The notes: generated from the sequence alone by a model not told the origin. Shown: positions 25,623 to 35,156, counted from the first letter of the stretch. The stretch: 36,759 bases of DNA from Blastopirellula marina DSM 3645 (GCF_000153105.1 NZ_CH672377.1:270472-307230), one strand, 5' to 3'. Numbers and translations are program-made.

Positions 25623-27290
25623 TTAGTCGTCAAACGGGATCTTTACCCGGTGATCGATTTCATGCACCGGCGATACGTCGCCTGGCTTCCGATTCTCTTC
25701 GGAATGTTTGCCGAAGATATCCAGTTCGTATTCGTCGATCAGTTTCAGATAGGGAGTCAGTTCTTCCGACTTCAAGCGACTGCCGGTCAACTGGCAATAA
25801 CGATCCCAAGTGACGACTTTGGAGAGCTTTTCAAAATTGCCAAACAGGTTGACCGCGAGACCTTCGTACTGAAACACGCCGGGCGACTGGGCTTCGACCG
25901 CGGCGGCGATCCGATCACGGTCGCACGGGTGCGTGTCAAACATGCCGGTCGACTCGTTGGCGATCGAGGCGCGGATTTCCCGCTTGAGATCCTCAGGAAA
26001 TCGCTGCAATTGGAATTTCAAAAAGGCGGTGATGTCGTCGACCATCGCGCCGCGCTGAAACACGGCCGACAGCAACTCGATCGAAATACTATAGGCGGCG
26101 CCGATCAACCGCATGCGATTGGACGTTTGCTGAAACGCCGTGCTGCCGGCCAGACCAATCTCGTACTGGTCGGCGTCATATTCCATTTGCCGAAGCAAAA
26201 AACCAGCGGCGAAGTGCCCGATGTACATCAGGATCCACAGGATGGTGCGGACGATCCAGATGAAAAAGATGAACAGGTATAAGAAAATCGCGATGCGCAC
26301 ATCCAAGCTTTCGGCCAAATGCCAGAGCCAAGCGTCAAACACGTCTCGCTCATAGGCGACGCGGGCGAACCAATGACTGATCGTGCGAACAACATAGGTC
26401 AGCCGCATGCCGGCGCCTTGGCTGAAGTGACCGAACTCGTGGGCGAGCACGCCGGCGAACTGCCGCGTGGTGAGCCCGGCGGCTAGCGGCACGCCGATCG
26501 TCAGGACCAGGTCGTTGCCTTGGACAACGCTCCAGATGCCGCGGCGAAAACTGGCCGACGCGTTCATCTGATCATCGACGTCGATTCGCGAGGGAAACGG
26601 AGCGTCGACCAACTCACAGATTTTGGCGACAAACTCAAACAACAGCGGATCGCTTTTCTCGGTCAGCGAACGGGTTCGATGAACTTCAGCAGAGGGAGCG
26701 AACAGCGGCTTGATCAGGAAAAAGATGGCGACGACGGCGATGATCACCGGCAACATATAGAGAGCGAACCCGATATCGCCTACGCTGGCCAAGATCCCGC
26801 GGGCATTGATTGTCAAATGAAGATAGACGCCGTAGCCGATCAATCCGATGATCGAGAGATAAACCATCGGCAGCGCGATCATCACGACCGACACGATCGC
26901 AGCGCCAAGGACGTAAAACGGCTTGGTTTCGGGACGCTCGAAGTCGCCTTGAAACGCTCCCATCACCGCTTTGCGACGTTGCTCGTCGCTTAGCTGCGGT
27001 TTTGGCTTGGCCGCCGGGGTCGGTTGCTTTGCGGTGGGCGCAGCGGCCGCTTGCTGCGGTGCGGCAGGTTTTCGCGGCAACTTGCCAGGCGCTGGAGTGG
27101 GAGATTGCGGCTTTGCCGGCGATACTTGGGGAGAACGTGTCGGCGGCATTGGAGACGTGGCCGCGACTGCTGCGTCTCGTGAAGGGATCTGGGTGATCTC
27201 ACCGCACTTGGGGCACTTCGCCTTTTTTCCCTGCTTCTCATCCGAAACGTTGAACGCCGACTGACAGCCGTTGCAGCGAAACAGAATCAT
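25623..27290 (-). CDS. Membrane M48 metallopeptidase with N-terminal zinc ribbon
   Basis: The protein starts with a zinc ribbon (Cys6, Cys9, Cys26, Cys29; FRCNGCQSAFNV and KCPKCGEI). A Pro/Ala-rich linker follows (about residues 45-95), then three or more membrane segments (VSVVMIALPMVYLSIIGLIG, LYMLPVIIAVVAIFFLI, and IFLYLFIFFIWIVRTILWIL). The catalytic HEFGH (in LAHEFGHFSQG, near residue 285) lies before the last of these, and DADQYEIGLAG supplies the third ligand. The length is 555 residues. The layout resembles HtpX-like membrane peptidases with an added zinc ribbon. It is expected to act in membrane protein quality control; the ribbon may sense or bind a partner. No strong ribosome-binding site is seen at 27290. 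Confidence 0.88.
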   Translation of the reverse strand: MILFRCNGCQSAFNVSDEKQGKKAKCPKCGEITQIPSRDAAVAATSPMPPTRSPQVSPAKPQSPTPAPGKLPRKPAAPQQAAAAPTAKQPTPAAKPKPQLSDEQRRKAVMGAFQGDFERPETKPFYVLGAAIVSVVMIALPMVYLSIIGLIGYGVYLHLTINARGILASVGDIGFALYMLPVIIAVVAIFFLIKPLFAPSAEVHRTRSLTEKSDPLLFEFVAKICELVDAPFPSRIDVDDQMNASASFRRGIWSVVQGNDLVLTIGVPLAAGLTTRQFAGVLAHEFGHFSQGAGMRLTYVVRTISHWFARVAYERDVFDAWLWHLAESLDVRIAIFLYLFIFFIWIVRTILWILMYIGHFAAGFLLRQMEYDADQYEIGLAGSTAFQQTSNRMRLIGAAYSISIELLSAVFQRGAMVDDITAFLKFQLQRFPEDLKREIRASIANESTGMFDTHPCDRDRIAAAVEAQSPGVFQYEGLAVNLFGNFEKLSKVVTWDRYCQLTGSRLKSEELTPYLKLIDEYELDIFGKHSEENRKPGDVSPVHEIDHRVKIPFDD

Positions 27291-27382
27291 GAGGAAGTCG
27301 CCTGCGTGGGATCCGAGAATCGGTCGCTCGGCGAATGGAAGCCGAGCGACCGACGCTGCTGGATCGTAGAAATATGTAGCCG

Positions 27383-28126
27383 CTATTTCAAAGCGGAGTA
27401 GTCAACGGGAACCATCATCGTGCTCTCGACCTGGTTGACGATCGGACCATCGGCGCGCGAATCGGCTTTCATCTTGATCCACTCCGGATTGGTGCGAAAC
27501 GCATCCCACGACTTTGCCGCATCCGCCGCATCTTTGTGCGCGACGATGTAGATCAACGTGTCAGGAATTTCGGTCGGCGTAAAGTAAGCGATGTGCGTCA
27601 TGCCGGCCTTGGTGAACAGATCGAGTTCGCCATCGCGAAATCGCTTGTGTAAGTTCGGCAGTCGACCTGGATCGCAGGTGTACTTGCGCAACTCGAACAA
27701 ACGTTCTTGGTCGCCGTTCTCTAGGTTGTGGGGGGAGAAATCGGTTTCGGTCATGTAGACCGCTTGTGCTTTGGAGACCAACTTGCCATCGGCTTCCGAC
27801 GCCGTTTTGGCTTTGACCCAATCAGGGTCGGCCATAAACGCGGCCCAGCTTTTTTTGGCGGCGGCGGGGCTGTCGTGCTTCAGCAAGTAAATCAGCGTGT
27901 TGTCTTTCAGCGCTGGATCGGTCGGCGTCCAATAACCGATATTGGTCATGCCGTGCTTTTCAAACAACGGCGCGGTATGGTCGCGAAACCGTGCGTTCAG
28001 CTCTGGCAACTTGCCTTCGTTGGTCGTATAGATCCGCAGTTCGTACACAGGCTTGTCTTCGGCTTGAGCCAAGGTGGTAAGAGCGAGCGTCGCCAAAGCG
28101 GCGGACATCAGCAGTAACGATTTCAT
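27383..28126 (-). CDS. Exported NIPSNAP family protein, two tandem domains
   Basis: The signal peptide is MKSLLLMSAALATLALTTLAQA. Two NIPSNAP-type (ferredoxin-like) domains follow, each beginning with the family pattern: YELRIYTTNEGKLPELNARF for the first and FELRKYTCDPGRLPNLHKRF for the second. Each also has the later GMTxIxYxTPT element (GMTNIGYWTPTD and GMTHIAYFTPTE) and a SWxAF block. It is 247 residues long. Molecular function in bacteria is not settled; location outside the cytoplasm is predicted. It is a single gene on the minus strand, and its start faces the RNase P RNA gene. The ribosome-binding site is weak. Confidence 0.92.
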   Translation of the reverse strand: MKSLLLMSAALATLALTTLAQAEDKPVYELRIYTTNEGKLPELNARFRDHTAPLFEKHGMTNIGYWTPTDPALKDNTLIYLLKHDSPAAAKKSWAAFMADPDWVKAKTASEADGKLVSKAQAVYMTETDFSPHNLENGDQERLFELRKYTCDPGRLPNLHKRFRDGELDLFTKAGMTHIAYFTPTEIPDTLIYIVAHKDAADAAKSWDAFRTNPEWIKMKADSRADGPIVNQVESTMMVPVDYSALK

Positions 28127-28275
28127 GAACTATCTTTCGTGGCTGGTATTAGTGACAGGGCGTCGAACGATTTTAATCGAACTAGTCGGCGAAAGTCGAC
28201 CTTTTTCGACGAGATTCATCCCCAGCTTATCGTTTTTGGCCGAACCTCTTCGGTGCCGGACGATACAATACTGAA

Positions 28276-28700
<425 letters not shown>

Positions 28701-28758
28701 TTTTTACCTATTCTCGCCGTTCGGGCGATCCACTGTTCGGACGCCGCCGCTAGGCGTC

Positions 28759-30201
28759 TTACTCCTGCTTCTGGGCCGCGATGTAGTTCGACAATTGCCG
28801 CACGTTGGCGGCGAACGTCTGACTACGAATCACGCCCGAGGCGTTTTTGACTTTGGGGTAAAGCCGGGTCGTTCCTTTTTCAACCCACGCACCGCGCTCG
28901 TCGAGACTCGCGATCGCTTTGGCGACTCGATCTTCGGAGTAGCTTGCCCTTTTCTTCGCTTGGCCTGCTTTTAATTGTTCGAGCGTGCGAGTCCGATAGC
29001 GCTGGTACTCTTGCGACAGCGACTCCAACTTTGAGTCGATCACAAAACTATAGTGATCCGGCACGTCGCTCGCGTCGTAGGTCAACTGATAGTCTTTTGT
29101 AAAATAGAGGGGCCGATTGGTTTGCAGTTCATAAAACCGGGCTAATTTCCCGTTGGGCAAAATAGATTCGCTCAAATAACGCAGCGCCGCGGGGATCGGT
29201 TCTAGATATTTGGCCTTTCCCGTTTCGCGATAAAGCTGCATCAGCGTGGTGATCACTTGCTGCGATTCTCCACCGCTAATCGCCGGCGGTTCAAATTTGC
29301 GATCCCAGACCGGCTGCATCTTTTCGTCGTATTGCTGCGCCCAAGCAGGTTGCGGCTCTGGCATTTGCGCGAGCAACAAAAAGTCACCGGCTCGCTCGGC
29401 TGTCTCGAGATACCGCTTGTCGCCGTACGCTGCGTAAGCAGAAAGGAACAGATCGATCAGATCGGCCGTTACGTCATCGTTCAAATAGTACTTGCCGGTC
29501 CAATCATTCAGCCATTTGCGTGACCACTCAGTCGGATAGCTGGCCTGCAAGACAGGATAAGCTTTCTCGTCGACCGGAGTCGGATACTCTTTCCAATTTT
29601 GATACCAGCCGCCGATCGGGCGCTGTGCGGCGATCAGCGCGTCCAAGCCAAACGTCACCGCGTCATGGATTGCCGCCATTTTTTGCCCATCGGCTTGATC
29701 CAGTCGAATCAGAAAATGGAGCGCCGCTTGGGTTGTGTTGTCATCCACGGTGGTGCGCGTCTGCTGCTTCTTGGCAGGTTTGATATGTCGATAGCCGAAC
29801 GCGGCCTGTTTCTCGGGCGTGGTTTCAATCGAGTAGTACCAGCCGCCGGTGCGCATTTGTCCGGTCGCCAAGATCCGCCCCGTTTGATTGGCGGCATCCA
29901 AATAGTATGAATCGCCGGTGGCGTCATAAGCGTCCAAGAACGCTTCGCCGATCGTCGGCGTCCCCGGCGGCTGCACCCAGACCGTGGTTGTTCCGGCGGT
30001 CTTCCCTTCCCCTTCGCTAAGCGTCAGATCGCCGCTGTACTGCCAAACGTAGCCCCCTTCAACGCCGACCTTTTGCTGAAAGAATTCACACGCTTTTCGC
30101 AAAGCGGACCGCGCTTGATCAACATCCGGCGATTTCCCATAAACGTGGGCCGAGCTGACGCAGATACCGACAGCGATAACGAGAAGCAGCACTTTTCTCA
30201 T
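28759..30201 (-). CDS. Exported pectate-lyase-like (PL10-type) protein
   Basis: The signal peptide covers about residues 1-22 (KVLLLVIAVGICVSSAHVYG). The mature protein is an alpha/alpha-toroid-like repeat of helices with motifs seen in the PL10 pectate lyase family: GGWYQNWKEYP, YYLNDDVTADLIDLF and EPPAISGGES. Polygalacturonate cleavage by beta-elimination is the usual activity, but some planctomycete members are only described by similarity. The protein is 480 residues long, with a basic, coiled C-terminal extension (YRTRTLEQLKAGQAKKRAS). It is a single gene, with no neighbouring carbohydrate genes in the window. The strength and position of the promoter are not clear. Confidence 0.85.
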   Translation of the reverse strand: MRKVLLLVIAVGICVSSAHVYGKSPDVDQARSALRKACEFFQQKVGVEGGYVWQYSGDLTLSEGEGKTAGTTTVWVQPPGTPTIGEAFLDAYDATGDSYYLDAANQTGRILATGQMRTGGWYYSIETTPEKQAAFGYRHIKPAKKQQTRTTVDDNTTQAALHFLIRLDQADGQKMAAIHDAVTFGLDALIAAQRPIGGWYQNWKEYPTPVDEKAYPVLQASYPTEWSRKWLNDWTGKYYLNDDVTADLIDLFLSAYAAYGDKRYLETAERAGDFLLLAQMPEPQPAWAQQYDEKMQPVWDRKFEPPAISGGESQQVITTLMQLYRETGKAKYLEPIPAALRYLSESILPNGKLARFYELQTNRPLYFTKDYQLTYDASDVPDHYSFVIDSKLESLSQEYQRYRTRTLEQLKAGQAKKRASYSEDRVAKAIASLDERGAWVEKGTTRLYPKVKNASGVIRSQTFAANVRQLSNYIAAQKQE

Positions 30202-30355
30202 CCGTCAGACTCCATGCAAGGGAAAATCGAATTTCTGTAATTCTCAACTCGATCGAACGCGCGCACAAGCAATATGACGAAAGTTGAGAAACTTTGCTGT
30301 CCGGAATGTCTGTACAGCGATGGCCAGAAGATGACGGCGTAGCCAAGAAATAAGG

Positions 30356-30447
30356 AACGCCCGCGCTAGACACGGGCGTTGTCGGTTGAAATTCCCCACC
30401 ATCGGCGGGGCGTCCGTAAGGGAAAGGCGCGGCGTTCGCCTTACGGA
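30356..30447. other. Cluster of three hairpins between two minus-strand genes
   Basis: AACGCCCG/CGGGCGTT (30356-30363/30373-30380), CCCC/GGGG (near 30394 and 30407) and TCCGTAAGG/CCTTACGGA (30413-30421/30439-30447) are adjacent. The last hairpin overlaps the stop codon of the zinc-ribbon gene (30441-30443). There is no T-run, so the cluster is probably a processing or stability element, or a T-less terminator. Confidence 0.5.
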
Positions 30448-30695
30448 GATCGTGTCGTTGACGCAAACATGGCCGCGTGCTGTCCGCGAGTGGAGAGAAA
30501 CGCCTCGGCTTTGCGAAGGGCCATTTCTACGGAATCCAAAGCGGAAATCGGCTGCGACGGAATGCTCGGGTCAGTCGCCGTAAACTCGGCGTGACAATGT
30601 TGGCAAGAGACAGGACGACCAAGGTCGTTAATCCGCACCTGCAGACGCCGACCGCAGGTCGGGCACTGCTGAATAAAGTAGGTAACGATCGACAT
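30441..30695 (-). CDS. Zinc-ribbon mini-protein of 84 residues
   Basis: Four cysteines, Cys11, Cys14, Cys31 and Cys34 (QQCPTCGRRLQV and SCQHCHAEF), form a zinc ribbon after MSIVTYFI. The rest is polar and includes a short amphipathic helix (DSVEMALRKAEAFLS). The start ATG 30695 has AGGAG nine bases upstream, and a good promoter lies 47 bases before it. An upstream ATG at 30734 lacks a site. The fold suggests nucleic-acid or protein binding, but the function is unknown. Similar ribbons often occur in planctomycete proteins, alone or at the N-terminus of regulators. Confidence 0.8.
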   Translation of the reverse strand: MSIVTYFIQQCPTCGRRLQVRINDLGRPVSCQHCHAEFTATDPSIPSQPISALDSVEMALRKAEAFLSTRGQHAAMFASTTRSP

Positions 30696-30749
30696 CACGG
30701 AGTCTCCTACTACCGTACAACCAATCTCGCCCACTGACGATTGAGTGCG

Positions 30750-30778
30750 ATTCTAAAAGAGTTCTATCCCCAATTCAA
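30750..30778 (-). promoter_or_regulatory. Sigma-70-type promoter of the zinc-ribbon gene
   Basis: On the minus strand TTGAAT (30778-30773) is followed after exactly 17 bases by TAGAAT (30755-30750). Transcription would begin near 30743, about 48 bases before the 30695 start. The remaining gap, 30779-31044, shows nothing I recognise. Confidence 0.55.
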
Positions 30779-31044
30779 CCGCCCATTCTACCAAAGCAAA
30801 ATTAATTTCCTTTCACAATACCTGAGCGGAGGTTAAATACACACTAATGAAGCAGAACCGATCTTACAGCTGGTACGCAGTCTTCCGATTTTGGCGCTTA
30901 CGACGACCACGCTAGCGCTAACCAAAGCCGGAATCCCGATTTATATCGCCGACTGAATTTCTATTTGCAAGCTAAAGTTTCAATAGGAAATGGATCAAGC
31001 ATTGATTTTGCTTCTACGACGCTGCCTAAAACTGCACCGAAAAA

Positions 31045-31647
31045 ATGCTCCATCGACAACTCCTACAACTCGGATGCGCGATCGCGTTGTTCGCTTGTTC
31101 GCTGGAAGCGGACGCGCAGAATTTCGCCGTACGTGAGAAGCCTCCGTTCGACCAGATCGAGCAGATCGCACGTCGCCACTTCTTGGCGATCCGCGGCTAC
31201 CACGAAGACCAACTGTTGGTAGAAAGTGAAGTACGCGAGTTTTTGCCGCAACTAAGACAACTCGGCTGGTGGTCATTTCCGTGGAGGCGACTCCCCCGGT
31301 ATAGTCTGGCCGACAACCAGTTTATTGTCAGCATTGTCTACGTCAAACATCCGCCGGTCGAACTTTCGACCTGCCTGAAAGCTCCCGAGCGAGTTTACAA
31401 CCGCATGGAGCGACTCTCTTGTTCGCCGATTGGTCGCATTCTGCTGCTTGAACTCTCGCAGCGAGATGACTTCTATACCGTGATTTTGCAGGAACCCGCG
31501 CAGCTTTGCGTAGAAAGCGAGTTGCTCTCCGAGTTTGAAGTCGCCGCCGCAATCGAGTTGTTGAACATCGACGAGCCGACCGGCCGCGTCTATACGCTGC
31601 AACAATTGTTAGAGTCACTGCGACACGAGTATTTCGCCGTCAATTAA
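31045..31647 (+). CDS. Unrecognised exported protein of 200 residues
   Basis: An N-terminal signal peptide (LLQLGCAIALFACSLEADA) predicts export. I do not recognise the mature part. It has a Trp-rich block (LGWWSFPWRRLPRY), an ERVYNRMERLSCSPIGR element, several Cys, and an alternating charged/hydrophobic C-terminus (FEVAAAIELLNIDEP). The ribosome-binding site before ATG 31045 is weak, so another start is possible. It converges with the cyclophilin gene, with 13 bases between stops. Codon use in this frame resembles the neighbouring genes, which supports coding. Confidence 0.65.
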   Translation: MLHRQLLQLGCAIALFACSLEADAQNFAVREKPPFDQIEQIARRHFLAIRGYHEDQLLVESEVREFLPQLRQLGWWSFPWRRLPRYSLADNQFIVSIVYVKHPPVELSTCLKAPERVYNRMERLSCSPIGRILLLELSQRDDFYTVILQEPAQLCVESELLSEFEVAAAIELLNIDEPTGRVYTLQQLLESLRHEYFAVN

Positions 31648-31660
31648 GCGGACCGACTCG

Positions 31661-32380
31661 TTAGCGAATGCGTTTGGCCGATTGGATGACGACCGACTCG
31701 ACCGGAAGACTGGGAAAGCCCTCTTTGTCTTTGACCGGAGCGGCGGCGATCTTGTCGACCACATCCATCCCTGCGATCACTTCGCCAAACACGCAGTAAC
31801 CATACTTCTCTTCATCGTCCTCCACATGATCCAGTTGGGGATTGTCGGAGAGATTGATGAAAAACTGATTGGTCGCGCTGTGGATGTACTGCGGATCTCG
31901 CGTCATCGCGATCGTTCCCCGCACATTCTTCAGGCCGTTGGCCGCTTCGCTTTGGATCTCACTGCGGGTCGAGTTCGCTTCGAGATCGGCGGTGAACGCT
32001 CCGCCCAAGATCATCGAACCAGGCGCGACGTAGTGAAAGATCGTGCCGTCGTATTGCCCCGGCTCGAGATAGTTATTCAGAAAGTTATCGACCGTCGCCG
32101 GCGCTTTGTCGGCGTTCAATCGAATCTTAATATCGCCGTAGCTGGTCGACAACACAACTTCGGGCTCACTTTCTCGCTGCGGCCGTTGGTAAGCCGCCGT
32201 CATACCGTCAGCGTCAACCGAGACCGGAGAACCTGCTAACGAGCCGGTTGTCGCCGCGGCGCCCGCTGCGCCTGCTTCAATCGAAGCCGCCGGTGGACTC
32301 GTATCGCCGCCGCCGCATCCGAGTGCGCACAAGGAAGCCAAAGAGATGAACGAGAAGAATTGAATCGAATACGAACGCAT
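31661..32380 (-). CDS. Cyclophilin-type peptidyl-prolyl isomerase lipoprotein with altered active site
   Basis: This is an exported cyclophilin-like protein of 239 residues. The N-terminus has a signal (FFSFISLASLCALGC) with a likely lipidated Cys, followed by a Gly/Ala-rich linker. The fold signature is clear: TSYGDIKIRLNADKAPATVDNF, GTIAMTRDPQYIHSATNQFFIN and GYCVFGEVIAGMDVVDKI. At the active site the usual FHRVIPGFMIQGG reads FHYVAPGSMILGG, so the catalytic Arg is Tyr and the Gln is Leu. The enzyme is probably weak, or acts as a chaperone or binding protein. ATG 32380 has GGAGGCG upstream; the longer frame to 32614 is not supported. Confidence 0.9.
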   Translation of the reverse strand: MRSYSIQFFSFISLASLCALGCGGGDTSPPAASIEAGAAGAAATTGSLAGSPVSVDADGMTAAYQRPQRESEPEVVLSTSYGDIKIRLNADKAPATVDNFLNNYLEPGQYDGTIFHYVAPGSMILGGAFTADLEANSTRSEIQSEAANGLKNVRGTIAMTRDPQYIHSATNQFFINLSDNPQLDHVEDDEEKYGYCVFGEVIAGMDVVDKIAAAPVKDKEGFPSLPVESVVIQSAKRIR

Positions 32381-32546
32381 TTCAAAAACGCCTCCATGCG
32401 TGCGGGAATGCTGGCAACGTTGCTGGCGTCTATCTTTGGTGTTTTTGGGTTTTGACGCAAGCTCGCTTTTTTCGTGAAGCAACACACGAACGCTAGCAAG
32501 AGCTGCGATTTCGCATGGCGCTTGAAAGTTGAGCTGCGGTAGGCTA

Positions 32547-34244
32547 CTACGGACGACCGATTTCGTACAAGCGGGCGACTTCCGCTTCGTTGAGCGCTCG
32601 CGAGTAGAACGCAAACTCGTCCATTCGGCCGTTTAAACTGCGGATCGAGTAGGGCTCGCCGGGATCTTTGCGGCGCCAGTTCCCTAGTTCAGCGTAACCG
32701 ATGCGCAGTTTCGCCAAGGTTTCGGAAGGAGCACGATAGGCTGGCTCTCTGCCGGTTTCGATAGGAGCCTGCATAATCAGCTTCCCATCCAGGTAGTGAA
32801 ACACTTTGCCGAGATCGCGGTCAACAACGGTCACCAACTGGACCCAACGACCGAGGTCCTCGTAGCCCAGGACTGGATCCGAGAGATACAAAATCCGCTC
32901 TTCATTTTTTGGCCGGATCCCTAAATCGACTATGCCGTTCGAGCGGAATTGCCAATGGATGTGCCCGTCTTGAAAGTAATCGGTCAGCATAATCGAGTTA
33001 AATTGTCGGTCGAACCCGTCGATTCGCATCCAAACAGAGAGCGTGATCGAATCAAATTCGCCAGGCACATTGATTCGTACGCGGTCGTGGAACTTTTTGA
33101 ACTCGAGCGATTGTTTTCCGGGCCAGCGACCTGCGGCGACGTTGCAGCCGACGATATTTCCGTTCAGGCCGTCGGCGGCGAGATTCACGACCTGCTGGGC
33201 GTTATCGGGATCTGTCTGAAAATCATAAAACACTAGCAAGTCTTCATCCGCCAAGATTTGTTGGCGATCCTGCCGCCATTTCGCATATCTCTCGCTCGTT
33301 AAATCCGAGAGACGCTCGTTCATGCCGCGGATGCTAGGAAATTCATCCGGGCGAACAAGAATGTCCTGCGGTTGAAGCTGGGAAGAAATCGACATGGCGC
33401 GTCCCGTTGTGACCGAGCGGGTCGCTGGGTCACCGGTACGTGGCAGTACGTCGACCTGTCCGTCAAAGACATGCACTTCGGCTTGCTTGCCGGGGACGAC
33501 GCGAACGCCAAATTCCGTTCCCCGGTCGATAAAGGTCGCCTCGTCCGTTTCTAAAGTAAAACCATCCTCCAGCGAGTCCGCATAAACGCGAGCCTGACCA
33601 CGAACAAGCTTGCAGCGAGTTTGCGAAATCAATTCCAATTCGACGGTCCCTTGGACGACGACGGTGACGCCGTTCAGAAAATCGAGCTGCAATAGTCCCG
33701 ATTTCACCGAAAGCTGTTGCGGCGACAAACCTTGACCAATGTGCAAGGAGTCTTGGCCCGGCGCCATCACGACATCGGCCATCCGCGAGATGATCGCAAT
33801 CGGCTGCGACGTCGTAAACGCAGGAAGGTCAAAGGAACCCGGTTTTCTGCCGCCGCTTGTCGAGGACGATTTCGCCATCGATTGCGATGGGTCAGCGCTA
33901 TCCCGCCAACGCGGCAGGAGGGCGAAACACGCAATCAAAATGCATGCCGCCAGAAATGCGATCGACACCGGTAGCCAATAGACGCGATACTCGAATTTGC
34001 GTTGCTCCGCCGCGACAGCGCCCGTCGATTCGTCCTGTTGATCGCGCTGCGCTAATTCATCGACCAGATCGTATAACCCGGCGTGAACTCGAAAGTAATG
34101 GATATAGTCCTTTCGCGCGTCCGGGCTCTCGCTTAAGGTCTCTTCGAGCTGGGCGAGTCGCGCCGGCGAGATCTCGCCGTTGGCGTACTCGCTCAATAAT
34201 TGAGTCAGTTCTGAGTTGGCCTCCGCCGATCTCTCTTTACTCAT
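32547..34244 (-). CDS. FecR-LamG membrane protein, probable anti-sigma factor
   Basis: The N-terminus (SELTQLLSEYANGEISPARLAQLEETLSES) has the helical make-up of anti-sigma-factor inhibitory domains. One membrane segment follows near residues 88-110 (YWLPVSIAFLAACILIACFALL), then a FecR-like periplasmic domain (about 165-300, with EFGVRVVPGKQAEVHVFDGQVDV). A LamG/concanavalin-like domain fills the C-terminal third (about 335-560). It directly follows an ECF sigma factor gene, 10 bases after that stop. The likely role is to hold the sigma factor at the membrane and release it on an outside signal, possibly a polysaccharide bound by LamG. It has 565 residues. The target genes are unknown; a DUF1559 pair diverges from the locus. 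Confidence 0.88.
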   Translation of the reverse strand: MSKERSAEANSELTQLLSEYANGEISPARLAQLEETLSESPDARKDYIHYFRVHAGLYDLVDELAQRDQQDESTGAVAAEQRKFEYRVYWLPVSIAFLAACILIACFALLPRWRDSADPSQSMAKSSSTSGGRKPGSFDLPAFTTSQPIAIISRMADVVMAPGQDSLHIGQGLSPQQLSVKSGLLQLDFLNGVTVVVQGTVELELISQTRCKLVRGQARVYADSLEDGFTLETDEATFIDRGTEFGVRVVPGKQAEVHVFDGQVDVLPRTGDPATRSVTTGRAMSISSQLQPQDILVRPDEFPSIRGMNERLSDLTSERYAKWRQDRQQILADEDLLVFYDFQTDPDNAQQVVNLAADGLNGNIVGCNVAAGRWPGKQSLEFKKFHDRVRINVPGEFDSITLSVWMRIDGFDRQFNSIMLTDYFQDGHIHWQFRSNGIVDLGIRPKNEERILYLSDPVLGYEDLGRWVQLVTVVDRDLGKVFHYLDGKLIMQAPIETGREPAYRAPSETLAKLRIGYAELGNWRRKDPGEPYSIRSLNGRMDEFAFYSRALNEAEVARLYEIGRP

Positions 34245-34254
34245 GGCTCACCAA

Positions 34255-34809
34255 TCAATGCTCGGTACTTAGTCTTACGCATCGCGCCAGTTGCTGACGC
34301 AGGCCGGACAGTTTTCGATAAATGCTTTGCACCGAGCGCCGCAATTCTTCGGCGAGTTGAGCGACTTTGAGTCCGTGACTATAGGCCTGCAGGATCAACC
34401 GCCGATCCTGGTCGACAAGTTTGTCCAAGCAACCGCGCAGCGCGTGCTGATAGTCTTGAACAAGTTCCGGCGTGTCCGAGATCTCTTGTGCGATCGTTAT
34501 CAGCAGATCCGGGTTCAAAATCAGCCGATCGCGAGCTTTTTGTCGGCGGTACATAAGCACTTCGTACCGAGCGACTACATAGGCCCACTTGATGAAGCCG
34601 GCCTCCTCCTCTAACTCCGCGAATTTCGTCCAGAGGACAATACTCGTGTTCTGCATCACCTCATCGACATCGTCCCGATCAGGCAACAATTGATGCAGGT
34701 AGAAACGAAGTTGGCGATCGTGTTCCATGAATAGCTGCAGGAAGCGGGAAGCGTCATCCGGATTCTCCTCCCTCCTGGTTTCGACCAGCTTTCGACTCTT
34801 ACTAGGCAT
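34255..34809 (-). CDS. ECF sigma factor (Rhodopirellula/Verrucomicrobium type)
   Basis: This is a 184-residue RNA polymerase sigma-70 factor with region 2 (FYLHQLLPDRDDVDEVMQNT, then IVLWTKFAELEEEAGFIKWA) and region 4 (LVDQDRRLILQAYSHGLKVA, then AEELRRSVQSIYRKLSGLR). These match the group described as the Rhodopirellula/Verrucomicrobium family (TIGR02989). It steers polymerase to its own target promoters. The start ATG 34809 has AAGGA seven bases upstream; an in-frame ATG at 34833 lacks such a site. The FecR-LamG partner follows directly. Self-regulation is likely for such pairs, but no matching promoter could be identified here. Confidence 0.93.
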   Translation of the reverse strand: MPSKSRKLVETRREENPDDASRFLQLFMEHDRQLRFYLHQLLPDRDDVDEVMQNTSIVLWTKFAELEEEAGFIKWAYVVARYEVLMYRRQKARDRLILNPDLLITIAQEISDTPELVQDYQHALRGCLDKLVDQDRRLILQAYSHGLKVAQLAEELRRSVQSIYRKLSGLRQQLARCVRLSTEH

Positions 34810-34932
34810 CGGTAAATCCTTCGTTCGAGACAAACGGGGCTTGGCGGCGACTCTCCTCCGCCAAGCACCGTTTGTTAAAAAGCAATGTCAAAAATGGGCT
34901 CTTTCCTATTCACTGCCGGTAACTCGAGATTT

Positions 34933-34984
34933 TAAACCGGTTTACTGAATAACAGGAAAAACATTCCAGAAAAGCGAATTTCTG
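34933..34984. promoter_or_regulatory. Palindromes in the divergent sigma/DUF1559 gap
   Basis: The gap 34810-35156 separates divergent genes. It holds a perfect 12-base palindrome, TAAACCGGTTTA (34933-34944), and an inverted repeat CAGAAA-N6-TTTCTG (34967-34984). Both could be regulator sites. No clear -35/-10 pair could be called on either strand. The last bases before 35157 carry a strong ribosome-binding site (AGGAGGG). Confidence 0.35.
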
Positions 34985-35156
34985 TGATAAAAGCAGAGCC
35001 CCACGGCAGTAAACAATCAGACATTGGTATGCATAGGGTCGTTTTCGTGCTGGAAAGGCGAAACGATCTTGCCCGTCTACGAACCACCGTCGTTCACTCC
35101 CACCCATTTTATTTTCATCTCGACCTCAGTGGTCCATTCTTTTCAGGAGGGTCTGC

